Assembly (NCBI RefSeq): GCF_001586165.1 | Contig: NZ_CP014608.1 | Span: 3,472,001 to 3,536,000, forward strand | Length of the DNA stretch: 64,000 nucleotides | Direction of reading: 5' to 3' | DNA from: Obesumbacterium proteus | GTDB lineage: Bacteria; Pseudomonadota; Gammaproteobacteria; Enterobacterales; Enterobacteriaceae | Part shown: positions 52,661-61,433 of the stretch, in pieces | Numbering within the stretch: position 1 is the first letter of the stretch | Layout of the letters: each line of letters opens with the position of its first letter | Translations under genes and position numbers: made by a program | The notes under the pieces: model-generated | Seen by the model: only the letters and a program-made list of their open reading frames with translations | The model's database searches: none | What the model was told of the DNA's origin: nothing

Positions 52661-53803
52661 ATGTCAGATGATTTTGAGGCATCCTGTGATGTATACCCAT
52701 GGAGATCCATGGCAGCCTGTAAAATGTATAGGCCTGATCCGGCCAAAATAATCGCCGATGCTGAGGCTAACTATCTCAAGGTTATGGCGGATATGGGCAG
52801 CATGGTTCAAAGCTATATCGCTAATAACCAAGATCGTTTTTGGGGCAGCCTGCTGAATATGGATCAGCAGATTAAGTCTGGTGATATGACGTTAGCCACT
52901 GGCAGCGTAGACAGCAAAAGCCTACCGCTCTTTACTCAATGCTCTAAAGACGTGGAAAAAACCATTACCCTCACTCATGCATTCGAGTCGGTCAAGTTTA
53001 TCCCTATTCGCAACTCGCCCTTCAAGCTTTTCAAATATAAAGGAGTTTACAGCGCGAACGATACGATCACGCCCTATCGGCTTCGCGGTGCCTTAATTCA
53101 AGATGTATCCACCACGGGTTTTACCGACTGGCACAATGCCAATCTGCAAGGCGGTGACGTCATCAGCTCTGGTCAATTTGACGAGCAAGGCAAAGCAACC
53201 GTCACCATTCCGGCCTGCGAAGCAGGCTATTACTACGTCTTAGCCGTATCCCCCGACATCCCGGATAGCCTACGAAGCTCACTGGTCACTGCCTATCAGG
53301 GCTTTGTTGATAAATGCATGACATGGCTAACAACGCAGTGGACAACCTCATTGCAAGCTGAATGGGCCAAATTTGCCAAAAATGACGGGAAAATTGATAG
53401 CGTTGAAGTGATGAGTCACGTCATCACAGGCATCTTCGGTCAGCTAAAAACCCTGTATGACACGCTGAAAAAGGTCTGGGGCTGGGTGAGTGAGTGTAAT
53501 CTCACCGAGCTTGGAAAATATTTCTCCGCTGAGGGTCTTGCACAGTTCAAGGCTAAATTTGAAGCCGGTGGTAAAGAGATCGCCGATACGCTCACGTTGC
53601 TTAGTGACGAAATAATGCTCTATATCCTCGTCAACACCCTCTATTGCTATATCTCACTGTTAACACCGCAGCAAATCACCAATGCACTTGGCGAAGCCTT
53701 TGGCCAAATGCTGGTGATGAGTGCGTTGTATTTGGCCCCGCCCGGTGGATTAGCCACCCTGCTATTGGATGTGCTCGATGCAGCTAGCGGCGTCATCGCT
53801 TAG
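52661..53803 (+). CDS. Unrecognised T6SS island protein, 380 residues
   Basis: Not recognised. It lies 4 bases after the adaptor gene, with AGGGG 8 bases before its ATG, so it belongs to the vgrG operon. The N-terminal half is soluble and contains a possible beta-domain (about 125-205). The C-terminal third has helical, hydrophobic stretches (EIMLYILVNTLYCYISLL and MLVMSALYLAPPGGLATLLL) suggesting membrane contact. No PAAR zinc-binding pattern is present. It could be a second effector, an effector co-chaperone, or a piece translocated together with Rhs. Confidence 0.6.
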   Translation: MSDDFEASCDVYPWRSMAACKMYRPDPAKIIADAEANYLKVMADMGSMVQSYIANNQDRFWGSLLNMDQQIKSGDMTLATGSVDSKSLPLFTQCSKDVEKTITLTHAFESVKFIPIRNSPFKLFKYKGVYSANDTITPYRLRGALIQDVSTTGFTDWHNANLQGGDVISSGQFDEQGKATVTIPACEAGYYYVLAVSPDIPDSLRSSLVTAYQGFVDKCMTWLTTQWTTSLQAEWAKFAKNDGKIDSVEVMSHVITGIFGQLKTLYDTLKKVWGWVSECNLTELGKYFSAEGLAQFKAKFEAGGKEIADTLTLLSDEIMLYILVNTLYCYISLLTPQQITNALGEAFGQMLVMSALYLAPPGGLATLLLDVLDAASGVIA

Positions 53804-53870
53804 CGCCAGCACTCTCAGATAATTACGCCAATGTTTACGATTAAAACTAAGTGATAAGAAGGAACGTCTC

Positions 53871-56800
53871 GTGGCAAAAGGAATTGGTGCCGGCAGCAAG
53901 GTAATGAGTGATGTCAAAGACCTGCTGAAGGTAATGAAACAAGCCGTTGAAGAAAGCAAACATCTCGATGAGATAAAAAAACTCAGTGCGGCGAGTCACT
54001 TAAAAGCGACCGGGCACAGTGTGCAAAGCCCTGAACGCCTGAACAATGTGTCACTTAATCGTGATTACGCCAGCACGCATCAAATCGAGATCGAAGAAAA
54101 AGTCCCGCTCGGCGGTGACGGTGGTATCGGACCTGATGGCCATCGCTCACAGGGCAGCGGAGATACCACCACCGATGGCGATCCGGTTTCCATGATGAGC
54201 GGCGAAGAGTTATTGACGCTCGCCGACGGTACACTTCCAGGCTGGTTGCCCTTTACTTGGCAGCGTTGCTATCGCAGCAGTGCAGCAAACAGCGCCAATG
54301 ATTTAGGCTTTGGCTGGCGTCATAGCCTCTCTCATTCACTCACCTTTGAAGGTGAAAAAGTCATTTGGCACGACGATGAGCATCGTACCACCACTTTCCC
54401 ATTGCCTCATCCTGATGCCCCGTTAGTCGTCAACGTTGCCGGTGCGGCTAATCTTTCCATCGCCAGATTGAATGGCAATATCATCGCCAATGGCTACACC
54501 CTAACCTTCGCTAACGGGCAAGGCCAATATCAGTTTTATCGCGAAGGCGACCACGCCAAGCTCATCGGCATCAGCGATGCCTATGGCAACACGTTAACCC
54601 TGTTTTACGATAAACAGAATCGGCTGATTTCACTGTCTGATACCACGCAAGCACGCCTTAGCTTCGAATACTCGCCCTCAACGGCAACGCAAATCAGCGC
54701 CGTACATTTACAGCAAAGAGATCGCATCCAGCAAGTTTGGAACACGTTCCGCACCTTGATACGCTATGAGTACAATTCCGCAGGCGAGCTCATTGCGGCC
54801 ACTAACGCCTTAGGTGAACGTGAACACTATCGCTATCGTGACGATCATGTCATCACCCAGCGTCAGCTAGCCGGTGGTGCTGAGTTTAATTGGGAATGGG
54901 CGCAGGTAGATGAACATCTGCGTTGCATACGCCAGTTTGGTAATTTCGGCCAACTCGACAACCGCTACCGCTGGAGTACCGAGCAACAGCAGGTCACCGT
55001 AACGCGCATGGACGGTAGCCAGCAGGTATACCAGCATAACGACGGCGCTCGGCTGATATACAGCAAAAGCGCAGCGGGCATTGAGCAGCACTGGCAATAC
55101 AATGACACCGGGCTGTGCGTCGGTTACACCGATGGTTTGGGTCAGGTCACACGCTATTTCTACAACGATAACGGCCAACTTGTTACCAAAGCTGAACCCG
55201 GCCAAGTCATGACCCAATACCGCTGGTTAGCGGGTCATTTGTTCGAAGAGAGACGCGGTGCGCCTCCGCATCAGCAAGTATGGCGCTATGAGCGCAACCC
55301 ACAAGGTGACGTGCTGAAAGCCACCGACCCCAGCGGCCTAACCACAACCTTCACCTATTACTCGCAAGGCAAAGTGGCCACCGTCACTGAACCTGACGGA
55401 CAAACTCAGCAATACAGCTATGACGCACTGGGCCGCATGGTGGCTGAATCTCATTCGGGCAGCCAACGTGCATACACCTACTCCGGTCTCAATAGCCATC
55501 CTGAAACGATCCGTAGCGACCTAGGGACGGTCAGACACTATCAATACGATGCGCTAGGCAGAATGGTGTTCTGTCAGCAGGACGATGAAAAACCGCAGCG
55601 CTATGAATATAACGCCTATGGCAAAGTCACTCGCTTTATCGATGAGCAAGGCCACGAAACGCGCTATGAATATGCCGCTCCACTGCATCTGCTCACCCGC
55701 AAAATCCTGCCAAATGGCGATACCCTTGCCTATCGTTATGACAACGTGCATTTGCAGGTCAGTGAGATCACCAATGCCAAAGGCGAGCATTACCAACTGC
55801 GCTACGACGCCGACGGCAGGCTATGTGAAGAAATTGGATTTGATAATCTTAAAACTACCTATCAGCACGATGCCAACGGCCATCTGATTGAAAAACAAGA
55901 GTTCGGAAATCAGCATAATGAACCGCCGTTTATCACCGCCTACCAGCGCGATCCCAAAGGGCGATTATTGCTCAAAACCCTGCCCGATGGGCATACGGTC
56001 ACCTATCAATACAACCCACAAGGCCAGTTAGTCAGCGTAGAAGAAGGCACTGCGCTGCTGTATTACGAATATGACACCGTTGGCCGACTCAGCGCCGAGC
56101 ATCAGAACGGTCACACACAGCGCTATCGTTATGATGAATGTGGCAGGCTGGTTGGCACCCAGTTGCCCGATTTTCAATGGCTGGAATATCACTATCAGAA
56201 CCAACAACTGGCGGAGATCACGCTCAACCAGCAACCGTTGGCGAATTTCCGTTATAACCCGCAGCAGCGCCTGAGTGAATACCATCAAGGCAACGGTCTG
56301 GTCAACCGCTATGGCTACAGCCCGCGCGGGCAGCGTAATCTGCATAAAATCTACCGCAACGAACAGCCTAACGTCGCCCTTTGGGAACAACGTTATCGCT
56401 ACGCTTCGCAGGGCAATCTGCAAGAAACGGCGGGAAACGAAGCACGACACTATCAGTATGACTCGCTAAGCCGACTCAGCGCGGTTGACGCCCCCAACGG
56501 CGAGCCTGACGCCTACAACTCAGAAACTTTCCGCTGGGATGCTGCTGGAAACCCCGTGTATGGCGCGTTTCGCACCGATGCACAAAATGTGGCACCCGGA
56601 AACCGCTTGGCCCACTACAGCGGAAAACATTTCGAGTATGACCGGTTTGGTAACCTCATCAGCGAAAGCGTGGAAAAACATGCGGGGCTGTTGCTGGTTA
56701 AGCGCTTTAACTACGACTGTCAGCATCGGTTGATAAAAACCGAGATGCCCGATGGCACCATCGCTCGTTACACCTACGATGCGTTCAACCGACGCCTAAG

Positions 56801-57737
56801 TAAAACCGTTAACAACGTCACCACCCTATTCATCTGGCGCGGCCATCGATTAGCCGCGCAAATGGAAGGCGACCGTGAAAACTACCACAACTACATTTAT
56901 CGCCCTAACAGCTTCGAACCGTTAGCGCTGACCCGCCATCACAGCTTCGAATACGACTATTATCAAGAACACCGCCACACCGACCGCGCCCTGCCAGTTA
57001 GACAAAAGCCGGAAATATACTGGTATCAAAACGACCACCTCGGCACGCCGCACTGCTTGACCGACGCCCACGGACAAGCGGTTTGGAAAAGCAATTACCT
57101 CGCCTTCGGCAGCATAAAAACCGAGGCCAACAACGGCGCCGGCATTGACAATCCCCTACGCTTTGCCGGACAGTATCACGACAGGGAAACCGGGCTCTTT
57201 TACAATCTAAACCGCTATTACGACCCCACCATGAAGCGGTATTTGACGCAGGATCCGGTTGGGTTAGCCGGTGGGTTAAATCCGTATTTGTATGTAGAAG
57301 GAAACCCCATAAGGAAGATTGACCCATTGGGGTTGTTTTCTTTGGGAAATGATCCGACTGGCGATCGTAGTCCTGAGCCTGAAATACAGAAAAAAGATAA
57401 CTCTCCATTAATTCCAAAAACTAAGCAAGAAGAACAAATAGACATTTTAAGAAATGGTGGGGAAATTAGAGTAAGCAGCGTGGATGAGGCTAGAAATATA
57501 CTAGATAATATGCCAGAGCTAAAACCATCAGGCAGCGGCGGTTATATTCCCGGTGATATTGATCCTCCTGGTACTTATCGAGGTGACCTTATCAACAAAC
57601 AGGATCCTGAAAGTTCTAAAATTCATCCTAGAGGCCCACATATGCATACACCACACTACAATTTAACATTGAGAACATTTACTGAAAATGGTGGCACTCG
57701 TAGAAAGAAAGCTGCAATCTTTGTAGATGGTAAATAA
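53871..57737 (+). CDS. Rhs-repeat T6SS effector with variable C-terminal toxin domain
   Basis: 1288-residue Rhs protein with GTG start and AAGGA 7 bases upstream. The N-terminal 90 residues (helical, no PAAR) are followed by a DUF6531-like DPVSMMSGEELLTLADGTLP, then many YD repeats (YxxxGRL-type). The core ends with RFAGQYHDRETGLFYNLNRYY and terminates at DPLGL (1151-1155), the usual junction and self-cleavage site. The last 133 residues differ in composition (AT-rich, lysine/asparagine-rich) and contain a histidine-rich IHPRGPHMHTPHYNL (1251-1265), suggesting a metal-dependent or histidine-catalysed toxin. Toxin class not recognised. Confidence 0.9.
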   Translation: MAKGIGAGSKVMSDVKDLLKVMKQAVEESKHLDEIKKLSAASHLKATGHSVQSPERLNNVSLNRDYASTHQIEIEEKVPLGGDGGIGPDGHRSQGSGDTTTDGDPVSMMSGEELLTLADGTLPGWLPFTWQRCYRSSAANSANDLGFGWRHSLSHSLTFEGEKVIWHDDEHRTTTFPLPHPDAPLVVNVAGAANLSIARLNGNIIANGYTLTFANGQGQYQFYREGDHAKLIGISDAYGNTLTLFYDKQNRLISLSDTTQARLSFEYSPSTATQISAVHLQQRDRIQQVWNTFRTLIRYEYNSAGELIAATNALGEREHYRYRDDHVITQRQLAGGAEFNWEWAQVDEHLRCIRQFGNFGQLDNRYRWSTEQQQVTVTRMDGSQQVYQHNDGARLIYSKSAAGIEQHWQYNDTGLCVGYTDGLGQVTRYFYNDNGQLVTKAEPGQVMTQYRWLAGHLFEERRGAPPHQQVWRYERNPQGDVLKATDPSGLTTTFTYYSQGKVATVTEPDGQTQQYSYDALGRMVAESHSGSQRAYTYSGLNSHPETIRSDLGTVRHYQYDALGRMVFCQQDDEKPQRYEYNAYGKVTRFIDEQGHETRYEYAAPLHLLTRKILPNGDTLAYRYDNVHLQVSEITNAKGEHYQLRYDADGRLCEEIGFDNLKTTYQHDANGHLIEKQEFGNQHNEPPFITAYQRDPKGRLLLKTLPDGHTVTYQYNPQGQLVSVEEGTALLYYEYDTVGRLSAEHQNGHTQRYRYDECGRLVGTQLPDFQWLEYHYQNQQLAEITLNQQPLANFRYNPQQRLSEYHQGNGLVNRYGYSPRGQRNLHKIYRNEQPNVALWEQRYRYASQGNLQETAGNEARHYQYDSLSRLSAVDAPNGEPDAYNSETFRWDAAGNPVYGAFRTDAQNVAPGNRLAHYSGKHFEYDRFGNLISESVEKHAGLLLVKRFNYDCQHRLIKTEMPDGTIARYTYDAFNRRLSKTVNNVTTLFIWRGHRLAAQMEGDRENYHNYIYRPNSFEPLALTRHHSFEYDYYQEHRHTDRALPVRQKPEIYWYQNDHLGTPHCLTDAHGQAVWKSNYLAFGSIKTEANNGAGIDNPLRFAGQYHDRETGLFYNLNRYYDPTMKRYLTQDPVGLAGGLNPYLYVEGNPIRKIDPLGLFSLGNDPTGDRSPEPEIQKKDNSPLIPKTKQEEQIDILRNGGEIRVSSVDEARNILDNMPELKPSGSGGYIPGDIDPPGTYRGDLINKQDPESSKIHPRGPHMHTPHYNLTLRTFTENGGTRRKKAAIFVDGK

Positions 57738-57738
57738 A

Positions 57739-58199
57739 ATGAATAGAGACGATATAGTGCACCGAATTAACTTTAGTTCAGCACATTCTGTTTGTATACA
57801 TCGAGATATAATCAGCAATGAGCTAAGCGAAATCGTGAAGTCAATTTACATTGAAAATAGCGATAATGAAAAATATACAATTGCGATAGAATTTGATCCA
57901 ACAGAAATGGTCGGCCAAGGTGATGGGTGGATATGGAATTCCACGCCAACAAACTTGGATAATATAGTAAAAATACTAGAAAATCATACAAATAAAAAAT
58001 ATCCGAGTGGGATTTTGTTATTTTCGATAATATATCAGAAGCAAGTTTTAATGAAACAGATAATAGCAAAGCATTAATTCAAGATGAAATATTCGAAAAA
58101 AAATATGATTCAGGCCATTTATTGCTACCTGATTTACTAGGATATGCTGAATGGAAAAAGATGCCTTATACTTATCGAAAAAAATATGGGTTAATTTAA
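57739..58199 (+). pseudogene. Probable immunity gene for the Rhs toxin, frameshifted as given
   Basis: Begins one base after the rhs stop codon (an alternative ATG at 57727 overlaps rhs). The first frame encodes about 93 sensible residues and then a non-homologous tail ending at 58077. From GGG at 58009-58011 the next frame continues as DFVIFDNISEASFNE, then LLLPDLLGYAEWKKMPYTYR, and stops at 58199. Adding one G gives an intact acidic protein of about 153 residues, a normal immunity size. Either a genuine frameshift or a homopolymer error. The position directly after the toxin is the reason for the immunity call. Confidence 0.65.
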
Positions 58200-58350
58200 A
58201 TAAGCATCTCGATTAAGGTATAATTTTAAATAATCCAGTACCATTAGGTGGTAATGTAAACCATTATCACCTAAATCACCCACTATCCATAATAGCAGGG
58301 TAATGTCTCACATATGTTCAACATCAGACATGATGAGCAAATAAAATTAA

Positions 58351-58638
58351 GACAATGGAGAAATTAACTCCTTACATGCCCCAATGACGCTAGAATCAGC
58401 GCGAAGAGATAAGTAGTTAGATGATTTGAAGTTGTTTGATGATGGAGTTAAAGGAATTGATAAATCAGAATCTTATGCCATTTGGGAAAGAGCATCTGAG
58501 TTATATGCCAATAAAGCATCAGGAACCTCCATTGGGATATTAAACAACCCAAGCCCTACATCAATATTCAACAGAATAGAATCCCCCACTTTAATATTAA
58601 ACAGCAAAACTACGAACGTAATAACTGGAGGGAAATAA
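58351..58638 (+). pseudogene. Displaced Rhs toxin C-terminal fragment (cassette 2)
   Basis: The frame reads DNGEINSLHAPMTLESARRDK, then a TAG at 58414, then LDDLKLFDDGVKGIDKSESY and AIWERASELYANKASGTSIG, ending ITGGK at 58638. This W-E-x-A-S-x-x-Y-A-x-x-A-S-G type of ending is common in Rhs/CDI toxin tails, but its activity is unknown to me. No start codon or Rhs core precedes it, and the in-frame stop disables it. It is followed at once by its apparent immunity gene. Confidence 0.6.
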
Positions 58639-58639
58639 A

Positions 58640-58939
58640 TTGCATGAGTTTATAAGATTAACCAGTCAACACGTCATACACAAATCTGGTTATGAGGTTT
58701 ATTCTTCTGGTCGTGATTTCATTGGCTATAAGAATGGAGAGGTAGTTTATAAAATACAAAGAGAATTAGGTCGAGACCCTGCCACAGGGCAGTTTTGTGA
58801 AATAATTTTCACATCAAGCATCTATGACATCAATGGAAATATTGTTGCATTAGATAAAAATTTAAAAAATGAAATATTGAAACAAATAGTAAAGGCAGAA
58901 ATTTTTATGGATGATATAAAAATAGAGCTAATAGATTAA
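58640..58939 (+). CDS. Orphan immunity-like protein (cassette 2)
   Basis: 99 residues from a TTG start with GGAGG 7 bases upstream. It is intact and homologous along its length to the broken gene at 59449-59747 (shared pattern SGYxVxSxGRxxIGYKxxxxxYxxxRELGxDP, and an ending IVxAExFM). It lies directly after the toxin-tail fragment of cassette 2, so it is read as its immunity protein, kept after the toxin decayed. Very AT-rich, unlike the flanking core genes. Confidence 0.65.
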   Translation: MHEFIRLTSQHVIHKSGYEVYSSGRDFIGYKNGEVVYKIQRELGRDPATGQFCEIIFTSSIYDINGNIVALDKNLKNEILKQIVKAEIFMDDIKIELID

Positions 58940-58978
58940 GTTATTAAAGATAACAATCAACCCAGAACATAATAGACA

Positions 58979-59251
58979 CGTTCAATCGGCGCCTAAGCAA
59001 AGCCGTTACAACGTCACCACCCTTCTCATCTAGCGCGGCTATCAATTAGCCGCGCAAATGGAAGATAACCAAGAAAACTACCATAACTATATTTATCGCC
59101 CCAACAGCTTCGAACCATTGGTGATGATCTGCCATCACAGCTTCGAATACGACTATTATCAAGAATACCGCCGCATCAGCAAGTATGGCACTATGAACGC
59201 AACCCACAAGGAGACGTGCTGAAAGCCACCGACCCCAGCGGCCTGATCACA
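58979..59251 (+). pseudogene. Shuffled rhs core fragment
   Basis: DNA here is a degenerate copy of two separate parts of the intact rhs core, in reversed order. 58979 to about 59165 matches about 56783-56975, and about 59166-59251 matches about 55265-55350. Several stop codons and small indels prevent translation. It marks a past recombination between rhs copies and separates cassettes 2 and 3. Confidence 0.75.
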
Positions 59252-59311
59252 AGAATCAATATATGGTGGCAATTGACTAGACGTCCTGGAGTTTTAAGGT
59301 AAAGAGATTAA

Positions 59312-59449
59312 AGGTATGCTGAACATGCCTCTGGTATGGCGATTGGGATATTAAATAACCCAAGACCCACTTCTATTTTTAATTCATCAGAATTTCCTGA
59401 TTTAAAACTGAATACTAATATTAAAAATACTATTACAGGAGGTAAATAA
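59312..59449 (+). pseudogene. Displaced Rhs toxin C-terminal fragment (cassette 3)
   Basis: 45 codons reading RYAEHASGMAIGILNNPRPT, then SIFNSSEFPDLKLNTNIKNT and ITGGK, ending in TAA whose last base is the A of the next ATG. It is clearly paralogous to the end of cassette 2 (YANKASGTSIGILNNPSPTS). An in-frame TAA lies immediately upstream at 59309-59311, so only the toxin tail remains. Confidence 0.6.
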
Positions 59450-59747
59450 TGGGTGGTTTTATTAAAATAGATGCACAGGAGGTTATGCATGAATCAGGAT
59501 ATCATGTATTTTCTGCTGGGCGAGAACATATTGGGTATAAAGACGACAACAAAAGTTATAGAGTTTTAAGAGAACTGGGATGGGATCCAAAAACAAAGTC
59601 AGGATATGAAAGTATTTATTCATCTGATATTTTTGATGAAATATGAAGAAAGTTGTTATTTCAAAAAAGGAAAAAGATGAAATCATATCTAGAATCGTTA
59701 CTGCAGAAAAATTCATGACGAAATTTACAATAGAAGTTGTAAAATAA
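59449..59747 (+). pseudogene. Immunity-like gene of cassette 3, frameshifted
   Basis: ATG at 59449 behind AGGAGG. The first 65 codons resemble the cassette 2 immunity protein; the frame then stops at 59646. The remainder continues in the next frame (MKKVVISKKEKDEIISRIVT, then AEKFMTKFTIEVVK) to 59747, aligning with the end of the 99-residue paralogue. One missing A in AAA at 59639-59641 accounts for the break. Confidence 0.65.
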
Positions 59748-59786
59748 AAACCTGAAAGTTAGCAGGGGTAAAAAACTCCCGCTCAG

Positions 59787-59880
59787 TTTAATAATGGCGT
59801 AACGCCGCTATCGAAAGATCAAATTAATGCCTTACCTGAAGACCAACGACTAAAATATATACAAAATAAAACAAAAAAGG
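59787..59880 (+). other. Possible further toxin remnant
   Basis: One frame reads FNNGVTPLSKDQINALPEDQ then RLKYIQNKTKK with no start and no in-frame context, ending at the pnuC terminator. It looks protein-like and may be another decayed cassette. A similar protein-like stretch (NNPVPLGGNVNHYHLNHPLS) occurs at about 58230-58302. Confidence 0.3.
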
Positions 59881-59903
59881 CCCTATTCCCATAGAGCCTT
59901 TTC
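59873..59903 (-). terminator. Terminator of pnuC operon
   Basis: Hairpin GGCTCTAT/ATAGGGCC (one G-T pair) with a T-run on the minus strand, downstream of the pnuC stop. Confidence 0.75.
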
Positions 59904-59938
59904 GCTAAGATTAACTTTAGTTAATTCAATTTAGTCGC

Positions 59939-60658
59939 CTAAGGGCTCAATGGCGCAGAACCGTGTGCTTTGGCGCTCTTAATCCAAGCCACTGAGCCCA
60001 TGATGGCGATAGCGGTCAGTAGAATATATTCCAATGACATCGCGTAAACGCCTTGGATGGCGTAAATCACCACGCTAATCACGTCAATGAGTACCCACAA
60101 CAACCAGTTCTCAACGTATTTCCGTGTCATCAATACCATTGCGGCGATAGAGAGGATCAGCATCGCGGAATCCCACAGCGGGAATGCATCCGGCTGGAGT
60201 TCTGGCATCACAACGGAAAGACCTAAGAATTGCATTAGACTTATTGCAATACGAGTCAGTACCGCAAATACCGGATCGATAAAGAACGTCATCAATGCAA
60301 TAGCGACGATGCACACCAACGCCAACGTTATGGCTTTATTGCGTGGCAGCCAGCGGATTTTTAAAGCGGCTTCATTAGCCTCGTTCTGACGGCTCCATGC
60401 GTACCAGCCATAGAGATTGGCTGCAAAGAAGAAAACCTGAAGCAATAAGCTTGCGTATAGCTGAATTTGGAAAAAGATTGCGGCAAATAACGTAACGTTA
60501 ATTAACCCAAACAAATAGTTAATGATTTTTTCTTTACTTGCAAACCAAATACATAGCAAACCGAATATGGTACCGATAGCTTCAATCCATGAGAGCGCAT
60601 AGCCGCCCTCGCCCAGCGGGATATTAACCATCACATTTGTGATACTAAAAAAATCCAT
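59939..60658 (-). CDS. pnuC: Nicotinamide riboside transporter PnuC
   Basis: 239-residue inner-membrane facilitator with seven membrane helices. Highly conserved blocks include the first-helix WIEAIGTIFGLLCI, FFFAANLYGWYAW, and DSAMLILSIAAMVLMTRKYVENWLLWV. It imports nicotinamide riboside for NAD synthesis, trapped by NadR kinase. In E. coli pnuC follows nadA; here it is the last gene of an operon with a Crp-type regulator and a nucleoside phosphorylase. Its ATG overlaps the phosphorylase stop by one base (TAATG). Confidence 0.95.
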   Translation of the reverse strand: MDFFSITNVMVNIPLGEGGYALSWIEAIGTIFGLLCIWFASKEKIINYLFGLINVTLFAAIFFQIQLYASLLLQVFFFAANLYGWYAWSRQNEANEAALKIRWLPRNKAITLALVCIVAIALMTFFIDPVFAVLTRIAISLMQFLGLSVVMPELQPDAFPLWDSAMLILSIAAMVLMTRKYVENWLLWVLIDVISVVIYAIQGVYAMSLEYILLTAIAIMGSVAWIKSAKAHGSAPLSP

Positions 60659-61410
60659 TATTGCCTCCCTTCGAGACTATCTTGATACACAGTTTCTAAC
60701 GCAAGAAGGATCTCGCGAGACTCACCTTGCTGTGCTGATTTTTCTTGTTGCTGGTAGTCGTTAATCCCTTCTGTCAGGCAGGCATTATGTTCGACAACCA
60801 CATTCAGGATCGATGCCGTTCGCATATGGCGCAACGCGCCAACAACCATAAGCGCAGCAGTTTCCATATCAGCGGCTAAGATACCTTTATTTGACCAATA
60901 ATGGTCTATTTCCTGCTCATGATCGGTATAAAAACTATCATGACTACGAACATAGCCGCAGTGGGCAGTATATTCCAACCGCTTGGCCTGCTGAACCAGT
61001 GTACTAACCAAGCTCACATCTGCGCAGGCGGGATATGCGGGTTTAACATAGGCATTACTGGTACCTTCATCGCGCACCGCCGCGTGAGCAATAACTAAAT
61101 CTCCAAGGCGCATGTGGTCTTGCATCGCACCGCAGCTTCCGATACGAATTAAATTTGTCACGCCGATTTGGTTGAGTTCCTCAGCGGCAATCGCCGTCGA
61201 AGGCCCGCCCATGCCGGTTGACATCACCAGCACTTCCACTCCTAGAAACCAACCACGCAATGCGCGGTATTCTCGATGACAGCCCAACTCCTCAACGTTC
61301 TCTAAAAATTGCGCTGCGTGTTCTACACGCTTTGGATCTCCAGGCAATAATGCATAACGCGCCTGCGTCATACTTTGGCTTAACTGAATATGGGGTTGCC
61401 GCTGAGTCAT
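60658..61410 (-). CDS. Nucleoside phosphorylase (NP-I family, Udp-like)
   Basis: 250-residue NP-I phosphorylase that splits nucleosides with phosphate into base and ribose 1-phosphate. Motifs: ALLPGDPKRV (phosphate site), STGMGGPSTAIAAEEL, RIGSCGAM, and DMETAALMVVGAL (ribose-binding Glu). It is closest in style to uridine phosphorylase, but the pairing with pnuC raises the possibility of a nicotinamide-riboside or related substrate (inference). Coupled to pnuC by a one-base overlap and 23 bases after the regulator. Confidence 0.85.
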   Translation of the reverse strand: MTQRQPHIQLSQSMTQARYALLPGDPKRVEHAAQFLENVEELGCHREYRALRGWFLGVEVLVMSTGMGGPSTAIAAEELNQIGVTNLIRIGSCGAMQDHMRLGDLVIAHAAVRDEGTSNAYVKPAYPACADVSLVSTLVQQAKRLEYTAHCGYVRSHDSFYTDHEQEIDHYWSNKGILAADMETAALMVVGALRHMRTASILNVVVEHNACLTEGINDYQQQEKSAQQGESREILLALETVYQDSLEGRQ

Positions 61411-61433
61411 AATATATCCCTATGAATCACTCG

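Noticed and set aside
59000..59018. Ter-like GTTACAAC in the rhs fragment
   Set aside because: The flanking bases do not match the Ter core (no TTAG before it or ATA after it); it is rhs-derived sequence.
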